From the NCBI GenBank assembly GCA_029256485.1, contig JAQSXU010000020.1, forward strand, positions 1 through 46,970: a stretch of 46,970 bases of DNA. The letters run 5' to 3'. A program made the translations under genes and the position numbers. Below, one piece after another: positions 9,477 through 18,071 of this stretch. The notes beneath the pieces were generated by a model that was not told the origin of the DNA, searched no databases, and saw only the letters and a list, made by a program, of their open reading frames with translations. Position 1 is the stretch's first letter, and the number at the start of each line of letters is the position of its first letter. The stretch is from Clostridiaceae bacterium (lineage in GTDB: Bacteria > Bacillota_A > Clostridia > Clostridiales > Clostridiaceae).

Positions 9477-10226
9477 CTAAACCAATTCCTTTATTATTTC
9501 ATAAAGTTTTTTTATATCTTCAACTTTAGTTTTTCCAGTTTCTTTGTCTATTATAGAATTATATACATGCGGCATAATTCTATTAACTCCTGAGTTTAGA
9601 CAAACCTTGAGAATTTCTCTAAAATTTTCAACTGTAATTCCACCAGTGGGTTCAAGGCTTGGCAAATCATACTTTGCACAAGCATCTGCTAATGCTTTAA
9701 GTTCATTTATTGACTTAAGTCCTCCCATAGGGAAAAACTTAGCTGCATGAACTCCCATATCCTTAAGCATAAGCACAGCAGTTTCTACATTAACAATGGC
9801 ATCTTCTCCATCTTGGCTTAAAGGCCCAGTAGAAATTTTAACTTTTCCTACAATACCTGTTGGGCTAATAAGTGAATTTATCATTGTATTTTTAGCATTG
9901 TTAGCTATTAGCATTCCAGCTGCTACTGGTGCCCCTGTAAATACTTCATTAACGTGTCCAGGGTCAGTTGCGGCTGCTATCCTAGCAGCCTTTTTCCATT
10001 GCATCGGATCTCCTGAACCCAAACCCACGGAAACAGTAGGAATTTCACTGAGCCACTTGTTAACCTCTACTATTCCCTCTTCTGCTGTTATAAATTGTTT
10101 TGATAAAACACCTACAGCAACATGACAATCTATAGCTTCTACAACTTCTTTTGCATTTTCTATATCTTTTGCCAAAACATTTATTGCTACTTTATTCTTA
10201 TAAAAATTAATTGCTTTTCCTACCAT
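9477..10226 (-). CDS. dgaF: KDGP aldolase family protein (DgaF-like)
   Basis: 249 residues, a TIM-barrel aldolase of the EF_0839/DgaF group. The family cleaves 2-keto-3-deoxy-6-phosphogluconate to pyruvate and glyceraldehyde 3-phosphate. Visible features are GLGSGDPMQW (~78-87), the lysine-containing HAAKFFPMGG (~160-169), which supplies the likely Schiff-base lysine, and the C-terminal phosphate-binding PTGGI (~194). The ATG has AGGAG nine bases upstream, inside the end of dgaE; the gap to the dgaE stop is two bases, so translation is probably coupled. It takes the product of the preceding DgaE enzyme and is the last gene of the operon. Confidence 0.88.
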   Translation of the reverse strand: MVGKAINFYKNKVAINVLAKDIENAKEVVEAIDCHVAVGVLSKQFITAEEGIVEVNKWLSEIPTVSVGLGSGDPMQWKKAARIAAATDPGHVNEVFTGAPVAAGMLIANNAKNTMINSLISPTGIVGKVKISTGPLSQDGEDAIVNVETAVLMLKDMGVHAAKFFPMGGLKSINELKALADACAKYDLPSLEPTGGITVENFREILKVCLNSGVNRIMPHVYNSIIDKETGKTKVEDIKKLYEIIKELV

Positions 10227-10228
10227 AA

Positions 10229-11338
10229 TTATCTCTCCTTTGCAAATTCTTTTAACCTGGCTACAATTGCTTCCTTGTCCCCATCAATCATAGGTCTTGG
10301 ATCAAATGTTATATATCCCAAGTTAACTCTATGCTTTCTACCATGTATTGATGGATTACCCTCATTAAGTTTTTGCATAAGTTCTTTTGCATTTAATCCT
10401 ATGACCTCTTCTTTTACCTTTACTTCTGCTCTATATATTTTCCTTCCTGCTTCATCTACTATAATATCTGCTTCAAATCCATTTATTTTGTTAATCTCAT
10501 TTACAACATACTCTACAATTTTTAACTGTCTTTCAAGTTCCATTTCCTTATTCTTGTTTTCATATATATCCAGAGCCTTAAGTAATCCCATGATATTTTC
10601 TTTTCCTACCTTCATAGCTCTGCCTATACCTTTATACTGTTTCTTGGCATAGGATATATATTCTTTTTTACCGGTTACAAATCCTGATGTTGTTGCTTCT
10701 ATAGCTTTTGCTCCGCTATATGCCACAAGATCTGCCCCTTTTTTAATGTATATTCTTAAATCTTCCTCTGCTGCAACATCAACAAGTATAGGAAGATTGT
10801 GTCTATGTGCAATATCAATCATGCCTTCTAATGAAACCATACCTTTTTGAACACAGTGATGAGACTTAACGTACATCAATGCTACGGTTTTATCATTTAT
10901 TGCATTTTCTATGTGCTCTTTTTCCACTATATTTGAATATCCTACTTCTACTGGTATTCCTCCAGCTAATCTTATCATAGTAGTTTGCGGCGCGCCGTAG
11001 TTAATAGCATGCCCCTTTTGAATTATGACTTCATTTTTAAGTCCTTCACTTAAAGGTAATCTTTCCAAAAGGTCTAATCTCCCTTTTGTAATAAGTCCTG
11101 CCAAAGAAAGAACTATTGCTGCTGATGCAGAAGATGTCACACATGAATCTTCGGCTCCAGTATACTTTGATATTATCTCACCTGCTCTGTCAATCAAATC
11201 ATCGATAACTACATAATTTTGTCCGCCTTGTTTTGCTGCTTCTGCAACTTCATCGCTTAAAGTTGATACTCCTAATGCTGTCATTCTTCCAGATGCGTTT
11301 ATTACTCTTTTTAATCCTATATTTTCATATATGTTCAT
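10229..11338 (-). CDS. dgaE: DgaE-family PLP-dependent ammonia-lyase
   Basis: 369 residues, a fold-type I PLP enzyme of the SelA-like group. In Salmonella, DgaE converts D-glucosaminate 6-phosphate to 2-keto-3-deoxygluconate 6-phosphate and ammonia. The likely PLP lysine is in AYSGAKAIEATTSG (~residue 205); the cofactor-binding VDVAAEEDL lies ~25 residues before it and the N-terminal substrate loop is INASGRMTALG. GAAGG lies before the ATG. dgaF follows after two bases, so the product passes to the aldolase. Here the mannose-type PTS genes of the Salmonella dga operon are replaced by the DUF4310/4311/4312 set, so the actual substrate may differ from D-glucosaminate. Confidence 0.88.
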   Translation of the reverse strand: MNIYENIGLKRVINASGRMTALGVSTLSDEVAEAAKQGGQNYVVIDDLIDRAGEIISKYTGAEDSCVTSSASAAIVLSLAGLITKGRLDLLERLPLSEGLKNEVIIQKGHAINYGAPQTTMIRLAGGIPVEVGYSNIVEKEHIENAINDKTVALMYVKSHHCVQKGMVSLEGMIDIAHRHNLPILVDVAAEEDLRIYIKKGADLVAYSGAKAIEATTSGFVTGKKEYISYAKKQYKGIGRAMKVGKENIMGLLKALDIYENKNKEMELERQLKIVEYVVNEINKINGFEADIIVDEAGRKIYRAEVKVKEEVIGLNAKELMQKLNEGNPSIHGRKHRVNLGYITFDPRPMIDGDKEAIVARLKEFAKER

Positions 11339-11357
11339 TTTTTCACCTTCACTAATA

Positions 11358-11999
11358 CTATTTTATAAAAATTCCTCCTGCAATCATAGCTCCAAGTATT
11401 GCCCCACCTGCTATAGGTCTATCTAGTTTGTAGAATATAGCACCACCAATGATAGCTCCTATTCCGGTTGGGATTCCATACTGAATAGCTGATAACATTA
11501 TAAGTGGTCCAAGATATCTTCCTGTAGCATTTCCAGCACCCATCATAATATCAGTTCCTCCGGCTGCAATTCCGTTTGGAACAAGTTTTCTTATTAAAAT
11601 TATTATTAAACCAATTACAACTCCTATTCCCAAACCAGTTAATAATGCTAATGGGAAGCTTTTAATTGGAGCCTGAATTCCTGACGCCATCATAAGCGCT
11701 GGAATACCTATGCCAACTCCTGTTAATAAAGATCCACCTATATCTAAGATACCAACAAGAGGTCCCTCCAAAATTCTTGCAAGTAAAAAACCTGTGGAAA
11801 ATCCTGCAGCAGCCGCATAGTCACCGCCCTTAAGTCCCTTGTCAAGCATCTGAACTATATATATTTCATTAAACGCTCCTGTATGGTAAACTATATACAT
11901 ATGAGTTCCTGCAAATATAGCTGCACAAGCTATACCTACTATAAGTGGGAAAATACTATCCTTAAATAATAAACTATTTAACTCTCTTTTATCTTCCAT
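11358..11999 (-). CDS. DUF4310 family integral membrane protein
   Basis: 213 residues with about six membrane segments, matching the EF_0833-type family: FAGTHMYIVYHTGAFNE near the N-terminus, LEGPLVGILDIGGSL in the middle, and a glycine-rich C-terminus (GAIIGGAIFYKLDRP). ATG at 11999 is chosen over ATG at 12005 because AAGGAG is nine bases before the former and only three before the latter. The family always occurs with DUF4311, DUF4312 and SFCGSGGAGA proteins and is thought, not proven, to be part of a transporter. It lies 20 bases upstream of dgaE in the same operon. Confidence 0.85.
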   Translation of the reverse strand: MEDKRELNSLLFKDSIFPLIVGIACAAIFAGTHMYIVYHTGAFNEIYIVQMLDKGLKGGDYAAAAGFSTGFLLARILEGPLVGILDIGGSLLTGVGIGIPALMMASGIQAPIKSFPLALLTGLGIGVVIGLIIILIRKLVPNGIAAGGTDIMMGAGNATGRYLGPLIMLSAIQYGIPTGIGAIIGGAIFYKLDRPIAGGAILGAMIAGGIFIK

Positions 12000-12029
12000 G
12001 ATCATCTACTCCTTATAAACTTATTTGAT

Positions 12030-12746
12030 CTACAATCCAAAATTCTTAAAGAATCCCCTAAAATATGCAATAGCAATAAACATTATCACTACTACAACTA
12101 TTAGTACCTGTGATGCTTTATTTTTATACCCATTTTCTTCAACAGTTTGTCCAACTAAAATGCCAAGAACTATACCTGGTGTAGCATTACCAGTCACCAT
12201 ATGAGAAACACCACCCAATACAGTAGCCCATATTCCCGTAATCTTACCTGCATCCATAGCTGCAAGCCAGAATATAATAGGCATAACAGGATTGATCATC
12301 AAATTTGCTGCTGGAGTCAAAACTTTTCCTGCAATTGTTGAAAGTTTTGCTGGTACTGCAGAAGAAATAGTATTTAAAAATGTTATTACTACTGCACCAA
12401 CTCCCGCTCCTGCAATCATCATTTTCTTAGGATTATGTAGCGTTTCTTCAACATTTTTGTTTCTGAGAAGAAGTATTGCTGCAGCCCAGTTTGGAATTAC
12501 TCTATGGGCTACATCCTGAGTAAGCGCTCCTGAGGCTACAGTGGAAGCAGCCGAATTGAATAAAAATCCTAATCCAAATGAAAAATGTGCTACCGGGTCC
12601 CCATTACAGGCATTTAATTCACCTAATGTTCTGAAAGCACCTAGGCCCTGAGTTTCAGGAGCATGAAACATTCTTGCCGCACCTGCGGAAACAGCACCGC
12701 CTAAAAGAATACCGATTATTATGGATTTAATAATAATTATAAACAT
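12030..12746 (-). CDS. DUF4311 family integral membrane protein
   Basis: 238 residues, about seven membrane segments, an EF_0832-type protein. Characteristic stretches are GAARMFHAPETQGLGAFRT, FSFGLGFLFNSAAS and the C-terminal ATPGIVLGILVGQ. GGAGGG lies seven bases before the ATG. With DUF4310 it probably forms the membrane channel of the operon's putative uptake system. No PTS IIC signature is visible, although PRD regulators are encoded beside it. Confidence 0.85.
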   Translation of the reverse strand: MFIIIIKSIIIGILLGGAVSAGAARMFHAPETQGLGAFRTLGELNACNGDPVAHFSFGLGFLFNSAASTVASGALTQDVAHRVIPNWAAAILLLRNKNVEETLHNPKKMMIAGAGVGAVVITFLNTISSAVPAKLSTIAGKVLTPAANLMINPVMPIIFWLAAMDAGKITGIWATVLGGVSHMVTGNATPGIVLGILVGQTVEENGYKNKASQVLIVVVVIMFIAIAYFRGFFKNFGL

Positions 12747-12771
12747 CTTTTATCCCTCCATTTTTATAATT

Positions 12772-13077
12772 TTATTTAAAGTATACATATTTCACACTAA
12801 CTACAACTGTGGCCGTAAGTTTAACTTCTTCTTTTTCCCTTGGCATGAAAAGAAACAAAAATCTTTCAGTATATTTCTTAACATCAATGTTATCTACAAA
12901 AAAGTTTATAGGCTCCATCTGTACAACAATTCCAGGCACTTCCTTGTATATACCTTTCCTTAATAGAGAAAATATATTTCCTACAGCTTCAGTTTTATTT
13001 TTACCTGCTGCACTTAAAGTAATTGTTACTTCTTTTTCAAACATAGAACTTGTTCTTTCCATATTACTCACACTCAT
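12772..13077 (-). CDS. DUF4312 family protein
   Basis: 101 residues, soluble, an EF_0831-type protein with FEKEVTITLSAAGKNKTEAV and a C-terminal beta strand TATVVVSVKYVYF. It overlaps the 3' end of the SFCGSGGAGA gene by 14 bases and has only a weak ribosome binding site, so translation is probably coupled. Role unknown; its strict association with the DUF4310/4311 membrane pair suggests a cytoplasmic component of the same complex. Confidence 0.85.
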   Translation of the reverse strand: MSVSNMERTSSMFEKEVTITLSAAGKNKTEAVGNIFSLLRKGIYKEVPGIVVQMEPINFFVDNIDVKKYTERFLFLFMPREKEEVKLTATVVVSVKYVYFK

Positions 13078-13432
13078 TTAGTTTCTTATATTCCTTGACA
13101 ATTCTTTCTCCTAATTCTTCAACATCTAAAAATCCAAAGCCTAATACCTTGTATCCTTCTTTTATAGCAGTTACTCCTGCATCCACTGACCTTAGATGAT
13201 GTTTGCCTTTATAGCCATATTTATTAGCTGCCATCAATGCACCAGCTCCACCTGAACCACAAAAACTTATACCTATATCTGCATTATTTTCGTGCATTAC
13301 ATCTCCTAGTTTCATGTCTGCTGCCATTCCTGGAATTACTATAGCTTTTCCCCCTGCTTTTTCTACACCTTTTGCTACATTTTGTCCTTTTCCCAGCCTA
13401 TGCCCAATAACAACAAGTATCTCCTTACTCAT
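13064..13432 (-). CDS. Glycine-rich SFCGSGGAGA family protein
   Basis: 122 residues, named for the motif SFCGSGGAGA present at ~65-74. The N-terminal ILVVIGHRLGKGQNVAKG looks like a nucleotide- or phosphate-binding strand-loop-helix, similar in layout to small PTS IIB-type proteins. The motif cysteine is a candidate phosphocysteine; this is inference from its setting beside PRD proteins. GGAGG lies ten bases before the ATG. EF_0830-type member of the operon. Confidence 0.87.
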   Translation of the reverse strand: MSKEILVVIGHRLGKGQNVAKGVEKAGGKAIVIPGMAADMKLGDVMHENNADIGISFCGSGGAGALMAANKYGYKGKHHLRSVDAGVTAIKEGYKVLGFGFLDVEELGERIVKEYKKLNECE

Positions 13433-13457
13433 AATATTTTATCCTCCTAATAATTTA

Positions 13458-13811
13458 TTATTTATTATTCATTGCAATCTGAATATGCGTTGCAACAAGA
13501 TAAATCTCTGATTTATTGACGTTTCTCTTATACTTTAAAAATATTTCTTTTATCATTTCCGATGCTATATCAATTGCCTCTGTTGAAATTTCTGAAATCA
13601 TATCATCTTCAATTGGAGCTATAAATTCTCCTATTTTTGCTCTTGAAATAAAACTTATTATATGATTGTAAAACGCAATTTCAAATGTATCTTGAAAATT
13701 TATATTATGTTTCTCTAAAACTTTTTCAACATGTTCTATATCTTCTCTTACTTTTTCTATCTCAGTATCACTCAAATTTAATTTATCTTTCACTAGTCCT
13801 AAGCACTTCAC
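13458..13811 (-). CDS. PRD-domain-only protein (EF_0829 type)
   Basis: 117 residues from GTG at 13811, chosen because CGGAGG ends nine bases upstream; an ATG at 13838 is in frame but has a poorer site and would overlap the amidohydrolase gene by 56 instead of 29 bases. It is a single PTS regulation domain with both expected histidine regions (FYNHIISFISR and EIYLVATHIQIA). PRDs are phosphorylated on these histidines by HPr or EIIB proteins. With no DNA-binding domain it probably acts as a phosphorylation sensor or partner for the large PRD regulator or the transporter. Confidence 0.82.
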   Translation of the reverse strand: MKCLGLVKDKLNLSDTEIEKVREDIEHVEKVLEKHNINFQDTFEIAFYNHIISFISRAKIGEFIAPIEDDMISEISTEAIDIASEMIKEIFLKYKRNVNKSEIYLVATHIQIAMNNK

Positions 13812-14919
13812 TATTTCTTCCCTCCGAGACAACCACATATTTTAGTACCAACCTCTTCTTAATTTCTTGCTCTGCTCCATAAGAATCTTTTAAAACTGTA
13901 TTACATTCGTTAACATCAAATATAGTAAAGTCTCCAATGGCATTATTTTTCAGACTTCCAATATTATTAAGATTAAAGAATTCAGCCACATCATAGGTCA
14001 CCTTTTTCACACAATCTTCAATAGTCATTCCACAAGCAACCATCTTTGTAATTACATTTAATAAACTTCCAACCGGCTCAATCATATTTTTATGATAAAG
14101 ATCTGTACTTATAAAATCTGGTGTGAAGTTATTCCTTAAAGCCCTTTTAAAAGTACTAAAGCTGAAGCTTTCACTTCCATGACCCACATCAAACCTCACT
14201 CCTCTTTTTCTTGCTTCTAAAGTCATTTCTTTTGATGTCCCATCTTCATTGAAAAGCCCATTCTTCTTACCATGATAAGAATGAGTAACTATATCCCCGC
14301 TTTCCAATAACTTTAATACTTCCTCTACCGTTGGAGGATAATTACCAATGTGCACTATAAGCGGAAGTCCCGCCTTTTTGGCGATGTTCTTTCCAATTTC
14401 TATTGGAATAATACCATTCTTTCCTACAACTGAAGCACTTGCCCTTACTTTTATTCCAAGAATGTTTTCTTTGTTCTCCTGAACCTTCTCTAGAATTTTT
14501 TCTTCATTTATTTCATTTAAATTACTTAATTCACCTGGATTATTAAGGCCCCAGTTTGATATATTTAAAAAAGTATAGATATGTGTTTTTGATTTTCTAA
14601 TTGTATTTTCTTTGAAATCATCATAGTTTAAAGCTCCAGAGGTACCAGCATCAAAAATAGTGGTTGTTCCCCTTTGAACCCCTATAATGTCAGCTTCAGT
14701 ACCTATACTAGACTTTCCTTTATAGCAATGGGTATGTATGTCAATGAATCCTGGGGCAACAATTTCCCCTTCCAGCTTTAAAACATCTGCTCCTTCTTTA
14801 TAAAGTCCTTTTCCAATTTCTTTTATCTGTCCATTCTCAATAAAAATATCCAGCTTATCATAATGATACCCGTCCTTTATTGATAAAAGCCTGCCATTTT
14901 TAATTAAAAGTGATTTCAT
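13783..14919 (-). CDS. Amidohydrolase/deacetylase family metallohydrolase (EF_0837 type)
   Basis: 378 residues of the amidohydrolase superfamily. Metal ligands are visible: GFIDIHTHCYKG (HxH after strand 1), GIKVRAS (candidate carbamylated lysine), IVHIGN, THSYHGK and FISTDLYH with the catalytic Asp. Family members hydrolyse cyclic amides or N-acyl groups. Beside DgaE/DgaF it probably removes an acyl group or opens a ring in the imported amino sugar acid before DgaE acts; this is inference. AAGGAG lies seven bases before the ATG. It starts 14 bases after the large regulator gene. Confidence 0.86.
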   Translation of the reverse strand: MKSLLIKNGRLLSIKDGYHYDKLDIFIENGQIKEIGKGLYKEGADVLKLEGEIVAPGFIDIHTHCYKGKSSIGTEADIIGVQRGTTTIFDAGTSGALNYDDFKENTIRKSKTHIYTFLNISNWGLNNPGELSNLNEINEEKILEKVQENKENILGIKVRASASVVGKNGIIPIEIGKNIAKKAGLPLIVHIGNYPPTVEEVLKLLESGDIVTHSYHGKKNGLFNEDGTSKEMTLEARKRGVRFDVGHGSESFSFSTFKRALRNNFTPDFISTDLYHKNMIEPVGSLLNVITKMVACGMTIEDCVKKVTYDVAEFFNLNNIGSLKNNAIGDFTIFDVNECNTVLKDSYGAEQEIKKRLVLKYVVVSEGRNSEVLRTSER

Positions 14920-14933
14920 GCTTTTCTCCTTTC

Positions 14934-16895
14934 TTAGATCATGTATCTTAGTATTGCAACAATCTCTGTTCTTTTTATAAAAATTTTATATTTATCAGAA
15001 ATTCTGTTGAAAGTTTCTTCAATGATTTTAAATCTTTCAGGGTACATTTGTTCATAACCTTTTATATTCTTTTCGGGATTATACTCACCATTTTGCCATC
15101 TTGGTATAGCCATTACTATGTGAATGATGATTCCGCAAACCTTTTTAAATTCTTCTTCATCTACACCATTTGGATAAAGCTTTAATATCATGTCCGAAAT
15201 TTCAATCAGTATTAATCCTGTAATCTCTGCCTGCATTGAATAATTGTCTTTTTCTTTATCACTCATGATATTATTGGAGTAAGATCCCATAAGGCTCATT
15301 ATTTCTCTATGAAGCTTACCTACATTTTTCTTTTGTGTATATTTTTCTATTATGCTGGTAAGTGTGTCATCTATATAATTTTCTTCATCTTTTCCCTCTG
15401 AAACATATTCCTCCTTAACATAGAGAAAATCTCTTATCTTAGTGAGCTCATAGTTTGTGATGATTGGACTCACCGTTATAGTTGGCTTCCCTATATTGTT
15501 AATTTTTATGGTGCTGATTATAAGATCAATATCATCTAATAGTTCCTTGTCATTTTCTATATCAATTATTGATACGATATTCTTAATATTTACTTCAGGA
15601 ATATTATTTTTAATCCTAGTAGCCAGAAGCTTTGAGGTTCCCCTGCTTGTATTGCATACTACTACAATATTTTTTTTGATGTGAGTTTTACTCTTTTCAA
15701 GAGATTTAAGGAAGTACATCGTTATAAACCCTATTTCATCTTCGCTTAATTCAAATCCATACTCATTTTTAAAAACTACAGAAGCTTTTTTTACTACCCC
15801 AAATACATCTCCATACTTTGCCTTAATTTGCTCTAGGATTGGATTTTCGCTAATTATATTTAACTCAAATCTATTTAATGTTATCTTTAGATGAGAAAAT
15901 AATTCTTTGGAAAGTGTTTCAATTTCCGATTCTCTAATATTTAATTGGTTAAATGCTGCATTTACAATTTCAGCAACCACGTTTAAAAGCTTTTCCTCAT
16001 TAAAATCTGTTTCATTCACTGGATTTATATCTACGCTTTCAGTCAGTATTATGTATGAAAGATATGCAATCTCCCCCTCTTCGTAAGGCAGATCATAATT
16101 GTCAACAAAAGCCATATATACACTTTTTGCTTCAGCATATACTTTTGTAGTCTTATATCTGGTTATCTCCTCCTGACCAACTGGTAAAATATTTCCACAT
16201 TTTATTCTTCTTATCAATGAAATAATTTTAAATTTCAGTATTTGAGACGCTGCATCATTAATTCTCATATTTGCATATTTCCTAAGTAAAAGAATTGCAT
16301 TATCTGCCATATTAATTTCTTCAATGGTAAACAATCCTTCACTTATACTAAAGAGTTTTTCTTTATAGGTATTTACTATAAAAGGGGCAAAAGTCCCCAT
16401 AATATAACGTCTAATATCTTTTTCTTCTCCTGATAGCAGAAATCCATGATTGGTTTTGCCTTCAATGTAAATGAAATACTCCTTCAACTCCTCGTTTATT
16501 TTTTTAATTGAAGTTATTATAGTACTCCTTGATACATAAAGTTCTTCACCAAGCTTTTCAGAAATCAAAGGTTTATCTGTAAGAATCAGTTTAAGAAGTA
16601 TTATATTTTCTCTATCCTTTGATGAAAATAAAACCTCATTAGCATTAAAGTTCATGCCTTGAATAGCTTTTAGTGCCTCGGCCTTATCTTTAACCATAAT
16701 GCCAACTCTAGGAACTTTTATAAGAGTTATTCCTTTTTCATTAAGCCAATATTCTACATTTTCCAAATCATATCTTACGGTTCTTAAGGAAACATTATAT
16801 CTTTGGGCTAATGTTTTTGCTGTTATACTTTTTTCTTCATTTAGCAAATCTTTTAAAATAAACTTTTGTCTCTCTGTAAGGAGCAACTTTATCAC
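14934..16895 (-). CDS. BglG/Mga-type regulator with PRDs and an EIIB-like domain
   Basis: 653 residues. Order: HTH_11 (~8-50, KTLAQRYNVSLRTVRYDLEN), second HTH/Mga-like helices (~95-150, LYVSRSTIITSIKKI), PRD1 (~190-290), PRD2 (~310-405), an EIIB-like P-loop with cysteine (VVVCNTSRGTSK, Cys ~413) and a third PRD-like domain (~540-650, KKVCGIIIHIVMAIPR). There is no AAA domain, so it is a sigmaA-type activator. The later histidine expected in PRD1 and PRD2 appears replaced (EIAYLSYI, EIGFITMYF), whereas PRD3 keeps one, so phosphate control may have moved to PRD3 and the small PRD protein. GTG 16895 sits only one base from AAGGA; TTG 16886 has better spacing. First gene of the operon. Confidence 0.85.
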   Translation of the reverse strand: MIKLLLTERQKFILKDLLNEEKSITAKTLAQRYNVSLRTVRYDLENVEYWLNEKGITLIKVPRVGIMVKDKAEALKAIQGMNFNANEVLFSSKDRENIILLKLILTDKPLISEKLGEELYVSRSTIITSIKKINEELKEYFIYIEGKTNHGFLLSGEEKDIRRYIMGTFAPFIVNTYKEKLFSISEGLFTIEEINMADNAILLLRKYANMRINDAASQILKFKIISLIRRIKCGNILPVGQEEITRYKTTKVYAEAKSVYMAFVDNYDLPYEEGEIAYLSYIILTESVDINPVNETDFNEEKLLNVVAEIVNAAFNQLNIRESEIETLSKELFSHLKITLNRFELNIISENPILEQIKAKYGDVFGVVKKASVVFKNEYGFELSEDEIGFITMYFLKSLEKSKTHIKKNIVVVCNTSRGTSKLLATRIKNNIPEVNIKNIVSIIDIENDKELLDDIDLIISTIKINNIGKPTITVSPIITNYELTKIRDFLYVKEEYVSEGKDEENYIDDTLTSIIEKYTQKKNVGKLHREIMSLMGSYSNNIMSDKEKDNYSMQAEITGLILIEISDMILKLYPNGVDEEEFKKVCGIIIHIVMAIPRWQNGEYNPEKNIKGYEQMYPERFKIIEETFNRISDKYKIFIKRTEIVAILRYMI

Positions 16896-17013
16896 ATCCT
16901 TGAATATATATTATTATATTTTTGCAGCCATTAAAATAATAAAAGTCTTCCTCTTAATTGTTGCAAAAACTTACTAATCAGTATAAAACATATATTACTG
17001 CATTATAAAATAT

Positions 17014-17040
17014 GGTGCAAAATTAAATTAATTCTGCACC
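17014..17040 (-). terminator. Probable terminator of the alpha/beta-hydrolase gene
   Basis: GGTGCA and TGCACC, with partly complementary AAATTAA/TTAATT inside, form a hairpin followed on the minus strand by ATATTTTAT. It separates the hydrolase from the PRD-led operon. Confidence 0.45.
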
Positions 17041-17107
17041 AATTAAATGTTGCAATATTAATCATATATAGTTTTCTATAATATAAAAAAATAACACGTC
17101 AAAAACT

Positions 17108-17920
17108 CTATTCTTCAATAAATTTCATCAATTCCTCGTTAAATTTGTCCCTCTGTTCATAGAACAATCCATGACCGCTGTTTTCAAAGGGCACAAGTTT
17201 GGAGTTTTTAATTCCTTCTTTCTGAGCCACAGCTAATTGAAATGGGCAAACTTTGTCATGAATACCATGTAGAATTAAAGTAGGAACGCATATTTTCCCA
17301 AGATCAGAAAACAAGTTTTCGTCTCTAAGGGAAGCGGCAAGCTTCGCTGTAGACCAACCTGCTGCCTGCAGTCCCAGTTGGAAGAACCAATCTGAGAAAG
17401 GTGCTGTCAAGTACTGAAAGAAAAACATATCTCCAAATCCCTGCAGCATTTTAGGGCGGTCATTATAGGTATCCTGAATAATTTTAGTTACCTCTTCTTT
17501 AGTTAAACCATAAGGGAAGCCAGGTTGTTTTGTAAAACTAGGAGCAGCAGCGGCAAAAAGGGCAAGCTTGGATACTCCATATCCATTATGACGGGCCATG
17601 TATCGAATAGCAATTGCTCCCCCTACAGAGTGCCCAGACAGTGTGAAATTTTGCAGTCTAAGTGTTTCAACTACACATCGAATATCGTCTGCCAATCGAT
17701 CATAGGAATACCCTGTCCAGGGTTTATCTGAATTACCGAACCCTCTTATATCTATTCCAATGCATCGGAATCCCATTTCTGGAAGTTTATCAAATTGATA
17801 TTCAAATAACTTATGATTTGCAGGCCAACCATGTATAAATAAGATTGTCTCCTTTCCACCTGGATTAATATCCTCTACATAGATTTTTACATTTGGTTCT
17901 ACCATAATGTAGTATCCCAC
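17108..17920 (-). CDS. Alpha/beta-hydrolase (esterase/haloperoxidase-like)
   Basis: 270 residues from GTG at 17920, chosen because GGAGG ends seven bases before it. The fold shows the oxyanion motif HGWPANH (~33), RGFGNSDKP (~63), the nucleophile elbow GHSVGG (~95), the catalytic Asp in HGIHDKVCPF (~217) and the His in NSGHGLFYEQ (~245). The triad is complete, unlike in the paralogous pseudogene at 7 kb. Closest in pattern to arylesterase or cofactor-free haloperoxidase-type hydrolases; substrate unknown. Monocistronic. A small-RNA unit lies in the opposite orientation upstream of it. Confidence 0.87.
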   Translation of the reverse strand: MGYYIMVEPNVKIYVEDINPGGKETILFIHGWPANHKLFEYQFDKLPEMGFRCIGIDIRGFGNSDKPWTGYSYDRLADDIRCVVETLRLQNFTLSGHSVGGAIAIRYMARHNGYGVSKLALFAAAAPSFTKQPGFPYGLTKEEVTKIIQDTYNDRPKMLQGFGDMFFFQYLTAPFSDWFFQLGLQAAGWSTAKLAASLRDENLFSDLGKICVPTLILHGIHDKVCPFQLAVAQKEGIKNSKLVPFENSGHGLFYEQRDKFNEELMKFIEE

Positions 17921-18010
17921 ACAAATACCTCCATTAAAAAATCTCTTCATTTCCAGCATATTCTCAGGGGAGTAATTAAGTGAATTTCTTTTTTTAAATA
18001 TAGTGCATTT

Positions 18011-18065
18011 ATTAACAAAAATATCTTACTTTTGTCATAATACTGTAACATACTTTATTTATTAT
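18011..18065 (+). promoter_or_regulatory. PhoB/PhoP-box-like promoter, sRNA copy 1
   Basis: Half-sites TGTCATA (18033-18039) and TGTAACA (18044-18050) repeat every 11 bp, preceded by TTAACA (18012) and ATCTTAC. The -10 TATTAT (18060-18065) begins 16 bases after the start of the second half-site, with no -35 box. This is the geometry of activator-dependent PhoB-class promoters. Confidence 0.6.
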
Positions 18066-18071
18066 TAAACC

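Noticed and set aside
16896..17000. Sigma-54 promoter before the PRD regulator
   Set aside because: TGGC and TGCA occur but not with -24/-12 spacing, and the regulator lacks an AAA domain.
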